From: Eremococcus coleocola DSM 15696
GTDB taxonomy: Bacteria; Bacillota; Bacilli; Lactobacillales; Aerococcaceae
DNA: 64,000 bases
NCBI RefSeq assembly: GCF_000428865.1
Contig: NZ_AUAT01000001.1
Location: 1 to 64,000, forward strand
Reading direction: 5' to 3'
Below, piece by piece: positions 9,124 through 18,131 of this stretch. The notes beneath the pieces were generated by a model. It was not told the origin of the DNA. It did no database searches and saw nothing but the letters and a program-made list of their open reading frames with translations. The translations under genes and the position numbers were made by a program. Each line of letters begins with the position of its first letter. Position 1 is the first letter of the stretch.

Positions 9124-10569
9124 CTAGTTCTTTTCCTTTAATATCTTAATGGCTTGGTCTAATTGACCATCATGATCTTGTAAATACTCTTGAGCAGCTA
9201 AATTAATGGCGGCACTGGTATCCCCGGTAACGATTCCATCTTGGTCTAAATCATGGTCTTTTTGAAAAGCTTTAACTGCTTTCTCGGTATCTTGATCAAA
9301 CTCATCTTTTTGATTAGCTGAGTAGCCCATCCCATTTAAAATCACATTTAAGTTAGCTACTGAATCAGAATGTCGTCCCAAACTTAATTGATCTTCACCA
9401 TTCAAGAGAATGGAGGTCTGAATTGGATCAGCCTTAACTTCTTGACTCGGCTCAATTCCCTTTTCATGGATCCATTGACCTGATGGCGTTAGCCACTTGG
9501 CGATAGTTAATTTGAGTTCTCCATAATCTCCCTGCGGGATCACTGTTTGGACGGTCCCTTTACCGAAAGTTTTAGACCCTAAAATTTTGGCATCTGTATT
9601 TTCTTTGATGGCTGCCGTCAAAATTTCTGAAGCAGAAGCTGAACCGCCATTGACTAATAAGACATATGGTTCTTTAATTTTAAAGTTGCCATACTCCTTA
9701 TCATTGGCGACGTAAACGGTTGGATTTTCAGTATTGGCTTCTTGAACCTGCATAATCGTATCTTTATCTTTTAGAAACATATTAGAAATTGATAAAGCCT
9801 GATCCATTAGTCCACCTGGATTATTTCTTAGGTCAAACACAAATTGTTTTGCCCCTGCTTTTCGAAGTTCTTTTACTTTATCCTGTAATTCTTGAGCAGT
9901 TGTGGTATTAAATTGACTAATCTTTACAATTCCTACATTTTTATCGGATTTTGCGATGTCACCTTCAACCGTATAAATTGGAATATCATCCCGTTTTATA
10001 TCCACTTCAAAGGTTTGCTGATCTCTTTGAATTTTCAAATGAACGGATGTTCCTTTTTTCCCTCGAATAATTTGAACGACTTCATTAGCAGTCATCCCAC
10101 TTAAATCCTTATCATCAGCTTTTAAAATAATATCTTTCGGTAGTAGCCCTGCTTTTTCAGCGGGAGTATCAGCGATGGGCGTCATAACTACGACTTGGTT
10201 ATTTTGCACTGTAATTTGTACCCCGATTCCTGAGAAAGAACCAGAAAGATCTTCATTCATATCTTGGGTTTGATCTTGGTCAAGAAATTCAGAATAAGGA
10301 TCACCCGTTGCTTCAACCATTCCTTTTAAAGCACCTTCAAGTAATTCTTTTTTATCCACATCATTAATATATGAGGTCTGTATTTGATTATAGATAGACT
10401 CAATTAGAGCTAGGTCTTCTTCGCTTAATTGATCTTCCTCAGCAACCGTATCTGAAAGTAAATCAGCTAGTCCCTGACTATGCCCTACCTCATACCCTAT
10501 ACCAGTTGTAATTGCAAGACCGGCAATGACGGCCAAGATAATTTCGATAAATTTTTTATTTGATCGCAT
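9124..10569 (-). CDS. ctpA: Carboxy-terminal processing protease CtpA (S41)
   Basis: This membrane-anchored serine protease faces the outside and trims proteins from their C-termini. The order is one N-terminal membrane anchor (about 7-27), a PDZ domain (about 85-175), an S41 catalytic domain with GGSASAS (Ser about 312) and FGKGTVQ (Lys about 337), and a C-terminal peptidoglycan-binding repeat (about 400-460). That order is typical of Gram-positive CtpA/CtpB. I start at the ATG at 10569 (481 residues), as an ATG 15 bases upstream touches its own AGGGA. It follows deoD and yozE in one operon. Confidence 0.93.
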   Translation of the reverse strand: MRSNKKFIEIILAVIAGLAITTGIGYEVGHSQGLADLLSDTVAEEDQLSEEDLALIESIYNQIQTSYINDVDKKELLEGALKGMVEATGDPYSEFLDQDQTQDMNEDLSGSFSGIGVQITVQNNQVVVMTPIADTPAEKAGLLPKDIILKADDKDLSGMTANEVVQIIRGKKGTSVHLKIQRDQQTFEVDIKRDDIPIYTVEGDIAKSDKNVGIVKISQFNTTTAQELQDKVKELRKAGAKQFVFDLRNNPGGLMDQALSISNMFLKDKDTIMQVQEANTENPTVYVANDKEYGNFKIKEPYVLLVNGGSASASEILTAAIKENTDAKILGSKTFGKGTVQTVIPQGDYGELKLTIAKWLTPSGQWIHEKGIEPSQEVKADPIQTSILLNGEDQLSLGRHSDSVANLNVILNGMGYSANQKDEFDQDTEKAVKAFQKDHDLDQDGIVTGDTSAAINLAAQEYLQDHDGQLDQAIKILKEKN

Positions 10570-10587
10570 ATTCTTATCCCACATTCC

Positions 10588-11304
10588 CTAAGCAAATTCT
10601 TTAGCAGTTTGTAAAGCAATTTCCATCATTTGAGTAAATGAAGTTTGTCGTTCTTGGGCCGTAGTTTCTTCACCCGTTAAGAGATGATCAGAAACTGTAC
10701 AAATAGCTAAGGCACGTTTATGGTGTTTGGCAGCAACTGCATACATACCAGCCGCTTCCATTTCAACTCCTAATACTCCATATGCTGCTAATTTTTCCTT
10801 ATCCATTTCTTGATTATAAAAACGGTCACTCGATAAGACATTTCCTACATGAATATTTTTAGATGGAATCATGGTTAAAGCCTTATGATACAGGGTATCT
10901 AAAAGTTTAAAGTCTGCAATCGCAGAATAATGAACTTGACCATCAAAAATATTTCTTAAGATATTCGAATCAGTCGTGGCTCCTTGGCCAATGATAATAT
11001 CTCTCACTTTAACATCTTTTTGCATACCACCAATGGATCCAATCCGAATAATGGTTTCAACGCCATAAAATTGTATCAATTCTTCTGTATAAATCATGGC
11101 AGATGGAATCCCCATCCCAGTACCTTGGACCGAAATTTTTACTCCTTGGTAGGTTCCAGTATATCCAAACATGTTCCGCACGGTATTATATTGTTGAACA
11201 TCTTCAAGATAGGTCTCCGCAATATATTTAGCTCTAAGCGGATCGCCTGGTAATAAAACAACTTTAGCAATTTGGCCTGCTTGGGCTTCAATATGTGTAC
11301 TCAT
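10588..11304 (-). CDS. deoD: Purine nucleoside phosphorylase (DeoD type)
   Basis: DeoD splits purine (deoxy)ribonucleosides with phosphate into base and sugar 1-phosphate for salvage. The 238-residue length and motifs match the hexameric class: His4 in MSTHIEA, LLPGDPLRAKYIA (phosphate site), GTGMGIPS, and SDHLLTGEET with the catalytic Asp. It lies 10 bases after yozE and 18 bases before ctpA, forming one unit. Confidence 0.96.
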   Translation of the reverse strand: MSTHIEAQAGQIAKVVLLPGDPLRAKYIAETYLEDVQQYNTVRNMFGYTGTYQGVKISVQGTGMGIPSAMIYTEELIQFYGVETIIRIGSIGGMQKDVKVRDIIIGQGATTDSNILRNIFDGQVHYSAIADFKLLDTLYHKALTMIPSKNIHVGNVLSSDRFYNQEMDKEKLAAYGVLGVEMEAAGMYAVAAKHHKRALAICTVSDHLLTGEETTAQERQTSFTQMMEIALQTAKEFA

Positions 11305-11314
11305 TTTTTTCTCC

Positions 11315-11539
11315 TTAATCTAAATAATCAAATTTATAACGTTGCCACATTTCATCAAAAACCGAAATTAATTTTGAATATTCTAGGCTATGTTCCATAT
11401 AATTAGAAATTTTTTGAAAGTCCTGACTTTGTTTGGGAAAAGAGCTATCATCATGAATTGCATTCGCTAAACGACTAATTGGATCCTTTGCTTCTTCATT
11501 TACAAACCGCATCATAAATTCATAAAAACTGGGTATCAT
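11315..11539 (-). CDS. yozE: YozE-family small protein (SAM-like fold)
   Basis: This 74-residue protein matches the YozE/UPF0346 family by its start IPSFYEFMMRF, the central block KDPISRLANAIHDDSSFP and the end FDEMWQRY. Its function is not known; the fold resembles sterile-alpha-motif helical bundles. An AGGAAAG site precedes the ATG. It is the first gene of the yozE-deoD-ctpA operon and lies divergent from hlyIII. Confidence 0.9.
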   Translation of the reverse strand: MIPSFYEFMMRFVNEEAKDPISRLANAIHDDSSFPKQSQDFQKISNYMEHSLEYSKLISVFDEMWQRYKFDYLD

Positions 11540-11623
11540 CTTAATCTCACTTTCCTTGTTTTATAATAGATTATACTAAAATGTGACGACTAGCAAATAT
11601 AAAACAAATAATTATGATTAAAC

Positions 11624-11651
11624 TTGAAGCTTGAACATTTGAGTATATAAT
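11624..11651 (+). promoter_or_regulatory. Promoter for the hemolysin III family gene
   Basis: TTGAAG (11624-11629) and TATAAT (11646-11651) are 16 bases apart. AAGGAGG and the ATG follow about 20 bases later. Confidence 0.65.
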
Positions 11652-11674
11652 AAAATTAAAAAGGAGGTTGTTTT

Positions 11675-12313
11675 ATGAAACAAGAAAGCTTAAAACCTTT
11701 CATCATAGTTGAAGTCTTTAATGCCTTGACCCATGGTATTGCAACCCTGCTTAGTATCATAGGCTTAATTGCTTTATTACAAAAAGGAATCCATCTTTCA
11801 TCACCCACTGCGATTGTTGCTTATTCAATTTATGGCGCTTCCCTGATTCTTCTATTTTTAAGTTCAACCCTCTATCATAGCTTTAAATTTAGCCGGCTCC
11901 GTCACCTTTTTCAAAAGTTTGACCACTCCGCCATCTATCTATTAATTGCAGGCACCTACACGCCTTATATTCTCTTAACCATGCGTGGTTGGCCAGCCTA
12001 CACCTTTTTGGCCTTAATTTGGTTCCTAGCCCTTTCAGGAATAATCTATGAAGTGGCTGCCACAGATCGATTTCCACGACTTTCTACCTTCTTATATCTC
12101 CTTTTAGGATGGCTGGGAGTCCTCCTCATTTATCCATTAACCCAAAATTCTCACCTATCCGCAACAATTTGGTTAGGAATCGGCGGCTTAGTTTATTCTA
12201 TTGGGACTATTTTTTACAGTATGAAAAGTAAACCTTGGATGCATGTTATTTGGCATCTATTTGTTATTGGCGGGGCCGCTTGCATGTATTCTTCAATTCT
12301 TTTCTATATCTAG
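11675..12313 (+). CDS. Hemolysin III / TrhA family membrane protein
   Basis: The 212-residue protein has seven predicted membrane segments and the family marks EVFNALTHG near the N-terminus, SSTLYHSF, KFDHSAIYLLIAGTYTP and a late VIWHLFV. The His, Ser and Asp residues in these blocks probably bind a metal, as in PAQR-type proteins. B. subtilis TrhA/YqfA is linked to membrane fluidity; haemolysis is not established for most members. It is a single-gene plus-strand unit with its own promoter and a shared terminator. Confidence 0.92.
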   Translation: MKQESLKPFIIVEVFNALTHGIATLLSIIGLIALLQKGIHLSSPTAIVAYSIYGASLILLFLSSTLYHSFKFSRLRHLFQKFDHSAIYLLIAGTYTPYILLTMRGWPAYTFLALIWFLALSGIIYEVAATDRFPRLSTFLYLLLGWLGVLLIYPLTQNSHLSATIWLGIGGLVYSIGTIFYSMKSKPWMHVIWHLFVIGGAACMYSSILFYI

Positions 12314-12377
12314 CGATTGATTAAATAATCAGTAAACTTTCTAAAAAATCATTATTTCATAATTCCTTTAATATAAT

Positions 12378-12418
12378 AAAAAGTGGGTCTAGGGCTTTAT
12401 GCCCCACCCACTCTTTTT
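12378..12418. terminator. Bidirectional terminator between hlyIII and proC
   Basis: AGTGGGT (12382-12388) and ACCCACT (12406-12412) pair around an inner GGGC/GCCC stem. A-rich and T-rich flanks on both sides let it serve the two converging genes. Confidence 0.85.
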
Positions 12419-12435
12419 GATTTTATAAATACTTA

Positions 12436-13212
12436 TTATTTAATTGACTGCGCAGCTATGATGGCTTCAATGATAGCAGAGCGTAGTCCCTTTGCTTCCA
12501 GATTTCGGACGCCTTTTATTGTATCCCCCGCTGGTGAGGTGACTTGATCTTTTAATTGGCCAGGATGAAGACCACTTTCTAAAACCATAGCACCAGCCCC
12601 GGCCAAAGCTTGGGCAGCAAAACGAATGGCTTGGTCTCGACCTAAACCAGCATAAACCCCTGCATCTGACATGGCTTCAATAATAATATATAAAAAAGCC
12701 GGACTACAACCCGCTAAGGCCGTAAATGCAGGAAATAAGTCTTCAGATAATGCTTCTACTAAGCCAGCATCTTTGAATAAGTCTTCGACCAAATCGCCAT
12801 AACTTACATGCTCTGGGTGACAATAGGTAATCATGCCTTGACCGACCGCAACGGGAGTATTAGGCATTAACCGAATCCAAGTTTGGGGACTTATTTTAGC
12901 TAAATCGTTGAGACTCCAACCCGAAACCACAGATAGCCATAACTTATTAGGATAAGCAGCGATTAAGCTTTCATTTTCTTTGAAGAAATCAACCACTTGT
13001 TTGGGTTTAATTGCTAATATAATTAGATCTGCTCGTGAAAGTAAATCCTTGACTGAAACAGGCTCGGCTTGGAGTTCTTGACTTAAGTCATCCAATTTAT
13101 CTAAGTGACGACGGTTAAACAATAATTCATAATCAGGATGGCCGTGACGAATCACTCTCGCTAAAGCTTGGCCCATATTTCCAACCCCAATAATTCCAAT
13201 TTTTTTAGTCAT
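12436..13212 (-). CDS. proC: Pyrroline-5-carboxylate reductase
   Basis: ProC makes proline from pyrroline-5-carboxylate using NAD(P)H. It opens with the dinucleotide-binding GIIGVGNMGQA and then shows AIKPKQV, RLMPNTPVAVGQG and the conserved C-terminal block QVTSPAGDTIKGV. The 258 residues are slightly short for the family (usually 265-275) but all motifs are present. Its ATG overlaps the end of folA by 8 bases, so it is translated from the same message. Confidence 0.96.
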   Translation of the reverse strand: MTKKIGIIGVGNMGQALARVIRHGHPDYELLFNRRHLDKLDDLSQELQAEPVSVKDLLSRADLIILAIKPKQVVDFFKENESLIAAYPNKLWLSVVSGWSLNDLAKISPQTWIRLMPNTPVAVGQGMITYCHPEHVSYGDLVEDLFKDAGLVEALSEDLFPAFTALAGCSPAFLYIIIEAMSDAGVYAGLGRDQAIRFAAQALAGAGAMVLESGLHPGQLKDQVTSPAGDTIKGVRNLEAKGLRSAIIEAIIAAQSIK

Positions 13213-13726
13213 TTAACCCACCTTTCCTCTCTTCCTTGTCTAAACGAACCCAAACCTCTATCCGATGACGGTATGGATTTGTCGGTGATTTTTCATAAAC
13301 TTCTATCTTAACCAACCGCCATAATTTGGGGTCTAAGTTTTTTACATGGGTATCACAGGTGAAGGTTGCTTCAATCACAGTCCGATAGATTACATCCACT
13401 TGATCCCAAAACAAGTCAAAAATTTGGGCACCTCCAATAATGTAAATATCTTCTGACTCAGCCAGTGCTAGTATCTCTGGAACGGTATGAAGAACCTGCA
13501 AGCCAGCGATATCTTGACCATAGTTTGCTTGTTGGGTCATAACGATAGTTTTGCGACCAGGCAAGAGTCTACAATCCATGGCCTCAAAGGTCTTCCGGCC
13601 CATTAACATGGTATGGCCCATCGTTGTGGCTTTGAAAAATTTTAAGTCATTTGGTAAGTGCCAAGGAAGTTTACCCTGAAAACCAATACCGCCTTGTAAA
13701 TCTTGGGCATAAACAAAATAAATCAT
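13205..13726 (-). CDS. folA: Dihydrofolate reductase
   Basis: This enzyme reduces dihydrofolate to tetrahydrofolate and is the trimethoprim target. Motifs are GFQGKLPWHLPNDLKFFK (with the active-site Asp), TMLMGRKTFEAM, and IYIIGGAQIF. The ATG at 13726 (173 residues) has GAAGGG 11 bases upstream; an in-frame GTG 12 bases earlier overlaps that site. No thymidylate synthase gene is beside it, unlike many Firmicutes. It lies between uup and proC, overlapping proC. Confidence 0.95.
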   Translation of the reverse strand: MIYFVYAQDLQGGIGFQGKLPWHLPNDLKFFKATTMGHTMLMGRKTFEAMDCRLLPGRKTIVMTQQANYGQDIAGLQVLHTVPEILALAESEDIYIIGGAQIFDLFWDQVDVIYRTVIEATFTCDTHVKNLDPKLWRLVKIEVYEKSPTNPYRHRIEVWVRLDKEERKGGLND

Positions 13727-13734
13727 CTTGGTAA

Positions 13735-15642
13735 TCACCCTTCTAAACGGTTTGACAAGTCATCGTAACGTTCATAATAATAGAGAAGATCTTCATTCAA
13801 TTGGTCTAGTTGGGCTTGTAAGTCGACTAAAATACCGACATCGGTGGCATTTATCTGCATCTCAGCTTGCACTGATTCTATTTCTGCTTCAGTAGCCATT
13901 ATTTTATCCTCTAATCCATCCCATTCTTGTTGCTCTTTGTATGATAAACGTTTCCTTTTACTTTTAGGGTTAGAAGGCACTACCACTGTTGAAGTCACTT
14001 TGTTATCTGAATCAGACTTAGCAATTTTGCTGACTTCTGCCTGTTTTTTCTCAGTTAAATAATCAGAATATTTACCAAAATAATAGGTAAAAATACCTTG
14101 ACCTTGCACCTCTAGTAACTGATCCACAGTTTTGTCTAAGAAATATCGATCATGGGATACAATAATGACAACCCCTTGGAAACTTTCTAAATAATCTTCT
14201 AATACCTGCAGGGTTTCGATGTCTAAATCATTGGTCGGTTCATCCAATAGCAAGATATTGGGTTCTTGTATTAATAAGGATAATAAATAAAGACGACGTT
14301 TTTCACCACCCGATAAGTACTTAATTTGACTAGAATGCGTCACTGATGGGAAATTAAACCGTTCGAGCAGCTGGCTAACTGAAATGGTTGAGCCATCCTC
14401 CCGTTTAAATTGACTGGCAATCTCGGTCATATAATTAATAACCCTTTGGTCACCTGGTAAGTCTTGGTCTAATTGACGATAATAAGCCAAGCGCGTGGTT
14501 GAACCACGTTCATAACTTCCGGCCTGAACTGGACGCAATCCGGCCAGTGTATTCAAAATAGTGGATTTACCGATCCCATTTGGCCCCACAATGCCGACGC
14601 GATCTTCCTTAACAAAAAATTTAGTAAAATCTGTGAGGATTGGTAATTGGTCTAGCGCAATTGAAACATGGTCTAATTCCATAATTTTCTGACCAATACG
14701 TTGCTGGCCAAAATTGAAATCTAGGTCAGCTTGAGCTTGATTGCGTCCTGCAATATCTTCTTTCAGTGTTTCAAACCGATCAATGCGGGCTTGCTGCTTG
14801 GTCGTCCGCGCTTTGGCCCCTTTTCGCATCCAAGCTAGTTCTTGTTGGAAGAGACGGTCTTGTTTGGCTTGACTGCGGGCTTGGTCTTGGTCAGCTTTTA
14901 ATTTCTGATCAAGATATGCTTGGTAGTTTCCTTGATAGCTTGTTAGTTGACCAAATTTTAATTCGATAATTTTATTGACTGATCGCTCGAGGAAATACCG
15001 ATCATGGGTAATTAAAAGTAAGGCTCCCTTGAAATTGGCTAAATAATTTTCTAACCATTGGATGGAAGCAACATCTAAATGGTTGGTTGGTTCATCCAAT
15101 AAGAGCAGATCTGCTTGGGCGATTAAGACTTGGGCCAGACCAATTCGTTTTCGCTCGCCCCCTGAACAAGTTGCGAGTGTGCGTTTAAGGTCCGAAATTC
15201 CTAATTGGTCTAAAATTGTTTTGGCTTGGACTTCAATATCCCAAATATTTTCCATGGTCATCCGGTCAGAAAGCTTGGAAAAATGCGCTTGAATTTTCTC
15301 ATCATTTGGGTTGGCCGCTAAATCATATTGAGCTTGTTCATAAGCCAATAAAGTCTGAATTGCTGGAGCTTTTGAATCATAAATCGTCTCTAAGATTGTT
15401 TTGTTGGGATCAAAATCAGGATTTTGGTCCAAATAGGCAATACTATATTGGTTAGGATGACTAATCTGACCACTATCATAGGAATCTCTACCAGCGATAA
15501 CCTTCATTAAGGAGGATTTCCCCGTTCCATTCGGTCCAATTAATCCAATCCTGTCACCAGTTCGAATAGCAAAATCCACTTGGTCAATTAAGGTTTTCGT
15601 TCCATAAGTTTTTGAGAGTTTCTCAATCTTTAGTTCTTTCAT
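13735..15642 (-). CDS. uup: ABC-F ATPase of the Uup/YfmR type
   Basis: The protein has two ABC ATPase domains and no membrane domain, so it is an ABC-F translation factor acting on ribosomes. NBD1 has GPNGTGKSS (about 36-44) and the signature CSGGERKR; NBD2 has GPNGIGKST and LSGGEKRRL. Both carry LLDEPTN. The C-terminal coiled coil (about 575-630) is the mark of Uup and YfmR, which relieve stalled ribosomes in relatives. At 635 residues it is full length. It heads the uup-folA-proC run. Confidence 0.92.
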   Translation of the reverse strand: MKELKIEKLSKTYGTKTLIDQVDFAIRTGDRIGLIGPNGTGKSSLMKVIAGRDSYDSGQISHPNQYSIAYLDQNPDFDPNKTILETIYDSKAPAIQTLLAYEQAQYDLAANPNDEKIQAHFSKLSDRMTMENIWDIEVQAKTILDQLGISDLKRTLATCSGGERKRIGLAQVLIAQADLLLLDEPTNHLDVASIQWLENYLANFKGALLLITHDRYFLERSVNKIIELKFGQLTSYQGNYQAYLDQKLKADQDQARSQAKQDRLFQQELAWMRKGAKARTTKQQARIDRFETLKEDIAGRNQAQADLDFNFGQQRIGQKIMELDHVSIALDQLPILTDFTKFFVKEDRVGIVGPNGIGKSTILNTLAGLRPVQAGSYERGSTTRLAYYRQLDQDLPGDQRVINYMTEIASQFKREDGSTISVSQLLERFNFPSVTHSSQIKYLSGGEKRRLYLLSLLIQEPNILLLDEPTNDLDIETLQVLEDYLESFQGVVIIVSHDRYFLDKTVDQLLEVQGQGIFTYYFGKYSDYLTEKKQAEVSKIAKSDSDNKVTSTVVVPSNPKSKRKRLSYKEQQEWDGLEDKIMATEAEIESVQAEMQINATDVGILVDLQAQLDQLNEDLLYYYERYDDLSNRLEG

Positions 15643-15658
15643 AAATACTCCTTCAACA

Positions 15659-16327
15659 TTAAGTCAACCGCCAATCAATGGGATCTTTACCATCTGCCAC
15701 TAAATAATTATTTATCTGACTAAAAGGCTTAGACCCTATGAAACCACGATAAGCAGATAAAGGACTGGGATGAGCCGACTTAATGATATGGTGATGTTTT
15801 TTTAAATATTTCTGATAATTTTGTGCTTGGCGTCCCCAGAGAACAAAGACTAAAGGTTCCGCTTTTTCACCTAAGAGCTGAATGATTGCTTTGGTAAATT
15901 CTAACCAGCCAACATCTTTCATGGAGTTAGCTTGCCCTTCTTTCACCGTCAGGGATGTGTTAAGTAGTAAGACCCCTTGCTGGGCCCAAGCACTTAAATC
16001 CCCATGTTTGACGACAGGTATGCCTAAATCTTGCTGTAGTTCCTGATAAATATTACGTAAGGATGGTGGTAAGGCTTTACCGCGATTGACAGAAAATGCT
16101 AGCCCATTCGCTTGATTAGGGCCATGATAGGGGTCTTGACCTAGAATCACTACTTTGACTTGATCAAAATCACAGGCATTCAAAGCTGCATAGATTTGAT
16201 CTTGATTAGGATAAATCTGCTTGGTTTGGTAGGCCTGAATCACTCGTGCCTCTAAAGCTGTGTAAAAAGGACTATCCAAGATGGATGCTAAGGCTACTTG
16301 CCAAGAAGGATTAAGCTTTAGTTTCAT
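15659..16327 (-). CDS. ung: Uracil-DNA glycosylase, family 1
   Basis: Ung excises uracil from DNA. The family-1 motifs are GQDPYHGPNQANGLAFSV, with the water-activating Asp, LLLNTSLTV, and the HPSPLSAYRGF loop with its catalytic His. I start at the ATG at 16327 (222 residues), which matches the family length and has GGGAG upstream; the start lies 17 bases inside the end of the ABC exporter gene. A second, unrelated UDG-like gene lies at 32.5 kb. Confidence 0.95.
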   Translation of the reverse strand: MKLKLNPSWQVALASILDSPFYTALEARVIQAYQTKQIYPNQDQIYAALNACDFDQVKVVILGQDPYHGPNQANGLAFSVNRGKALPPSLRNIYQELQQDLGIPVVKHGDLSAWAQQGVLLLNTSLTVKEGQANSMKDVGWLEFTKAIIQLLGEKAEPLVFVLWGRQAQNYQKYLKKHHHIIKSAHPSPLSAYRGFIGSKPFSQINNYLVADGKDPIDWRLT

Positions 16328-18056
16328 CGGCCGCCCACTCCCAATCATTAAATTGCCCTTTATAAAGACTCGCATAAACCTTATCCAAGGCCATTAATTC
16401 TTGGTGACTTCCGTCTTCAACAATTCCCTCTTTGGTAACCACTAGAATACGATCTGCATTCCGAATGGTTGCTAAGCGATGGGCAATAATCAAAGTAGTC
16501 CGCCCCACGGCTAAATCATCTAGGGATTGTTGAATGTACTGCTCTGTAGCGGTATCCAAAGCCGAAGTGGCTTCATCTAAGATTAATATACTAGGATTCT
16601 TCAAGAAAATTCGGGCAATAGATAAACGTTGTTTTTGGCCACCAGATAGCGATGTGCCCCTTTCACCAATTTGGGTATCAATCCCTTGGGGCAAATTAGC
16701 TACAACCTCATCTAATTTAGCGGCTTTAATGGCGGCTAAGACCTCAGCTTCACTCGCATCAAGGCGTCCATAAAGGACATTTTCTCGAATGGTCCCATCA
16801 AACAAGAAGACATCTTGTTGCACAATCCCAATCTGTTGCCGTAAGGAAGTTAAAGTTAAATCGCGAATATCATATCCATCGACTTGGATTCTACCCTTGT
16901 TGACTTCATAAAAACGAGGTAGCAAATTAACCAAGGTTGATTTACCTGCACCTGAAGGTCCAACAAAAGCAATGGTTTGACCTGCTTTAATATCTAAATT
17001 AATATTATCCAAGACTTGACGCCCATTCTGATAGGCAAAACCCACTCCTTCATATTGGATATTACCTGTGAGCTTAGGTGCAACAATGGCTCCAGGCCGG
17101 TCTTCAATATCTGGCGACTGACTCATTTCTTCTTGGAACCGCTTGAAGCCGGCAATTCCTTTAGGATACACCTCAAGCATGGTGTTGATCCGTTCAATTG
17201 GTCGAATAAAGGTATTAGATATTAAAATATAGCCGACCAATTGCCCCACACTTAACTCACCTCTTAAGGTATAGTAGGACCCCGCCACTAAGGCAAATAG
17301 ATTAATGAGGCGCATAATCATAAAATTAAAAGAAGAAGATAAGGCCATGGCCTGATAGAAAGCAATCTTGTGTTTTTTATACCCTTGAATTAAGCCTTCA
17401 AAGACAGTCTGCTCGTGATCTTCATTGGCAAAGGCTTTAACTACCTTCATGCCGGAGATAGCATTTTGCATCCCCGCATTAAAATGTCCTAGATTTCGAT
17501 TGATTCCTTCATTCACTTTAACCATTTTACGAGAGAAGAAAATAAGCGCGATTAGTAAAACTGGTACTAAAAGAACTGTAATCACTGCTAGTTTAACATG
17601 AACTTGGAGCATTAAGAAAAAGGCCCCCACCAGGGTCATCACTGTAATAAAAATATCTTCGGGTCCATGGTGAGCCATTTCAGAAATCTCAAATAAATCA
17701 GATGTCACCCGACTCATTAATTCTCCCGTTTTTACTCGGTCAAAATATGCAAAGGATTGTTCTTGATAATGAGCAAATAATTGACGTCGCATATCGGTTT
17801 CAATATTAATTCCTAAACGATGTCCTAGGGCCACCACGATATAATTTAATGACATAGAAAAAAGATATAAAGCTAAGAGGAGGACCGCAAACATCAAGAC
17901 CATCTTTAGGTTGTGGTTAGGTAAAATTTGATCAATCACATAGTTAACCGCTACAGGAAAGAACAAGTCAAATAAAGCCGATAAAACAGCACAGGAGAAG
18001 TCAATAATAAATAAGCGTTTATAGGGTTTATAATAAGAAAAAAAATCTTTTAACAT
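16311..18056 (-). CDS. ABC exporter (membrane-ATPase half transporter, YwjA-like)
   Basis: The 581-residue protein has six membrane segments in the first 300 residues and an ATPase domain after about 335. It shows [23 protein letters not shown] and ILILDEATSALDT. The coupling region FAYFDRVKTGELMSRVTSDL is typical of MsbA/LmrA-type homodimers. The overall look is close to B. subtilis YwjA. The substrate cannot be read from sequence; lipids or drugs are typical. The end overlaps ung. Confidence 0.9.
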   Translation of the reverse strand: MLKDFFSYYKPYKRLFIIDFSCAVLSALFDLFFPVAVNYVIDQILPNHNLKMVLMFAVLLLALYLFSMSLNYIVVALGHRLGINIETDMRRQLFAHYQEQSFAYFDRVKTGELMSRVTSDLFEISEMAHHGPEDIFITVMTLVGAFFLMLQVHVKLAVITVLLVPVLLIALIFFSRKMVKVNEGINRNLGHFNAGMQNAISGMKVVKAFANEDHEQTVFEGLIQGYKKHKIAFYQAMALSSSFNFMIMRLINLFALVAGSYYTLRGELSVGQLVGYILISNTFIRPIERINTMLEVYPKGIAGFKRFQEEMSQSPDIEDRPGAIVAPKLTGNIQYEGVGFAYQNGRQVLDNINLDIKAGQTIAFVGPSGAGKSTLVNLLPRFYEVNKGRIQVDGYDIRDLTLTSLRQQIGIVQQDVFLFDGTIRENVLYGRLDASEAEVLAAIKAAKLDEVVANLPQGIDTQIGERGTSLSGGQKQRLSIARIFLKNPSILILDEATSALDTATEQYIQQSLDDLAVGRTTLIIAHRLATIRNADRILVVTKEGIVEDGSHQELMALDKVYASLYKGQFNDWEWAADETKA

Positions 18057-18131
18057 GGTGTCATCCCTTCTAATCTTCCTTATTTTATCATAAGCTATAA
18101 GTAAAACACAGAAGACTAGTTTGATAGACTA

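Noticed and set aside
15659-16375. Longer form of Ung starting at 16375
   Set aside because: The extra residues are inside the ABC exporter gene, have no binding site, and exceed the family length.
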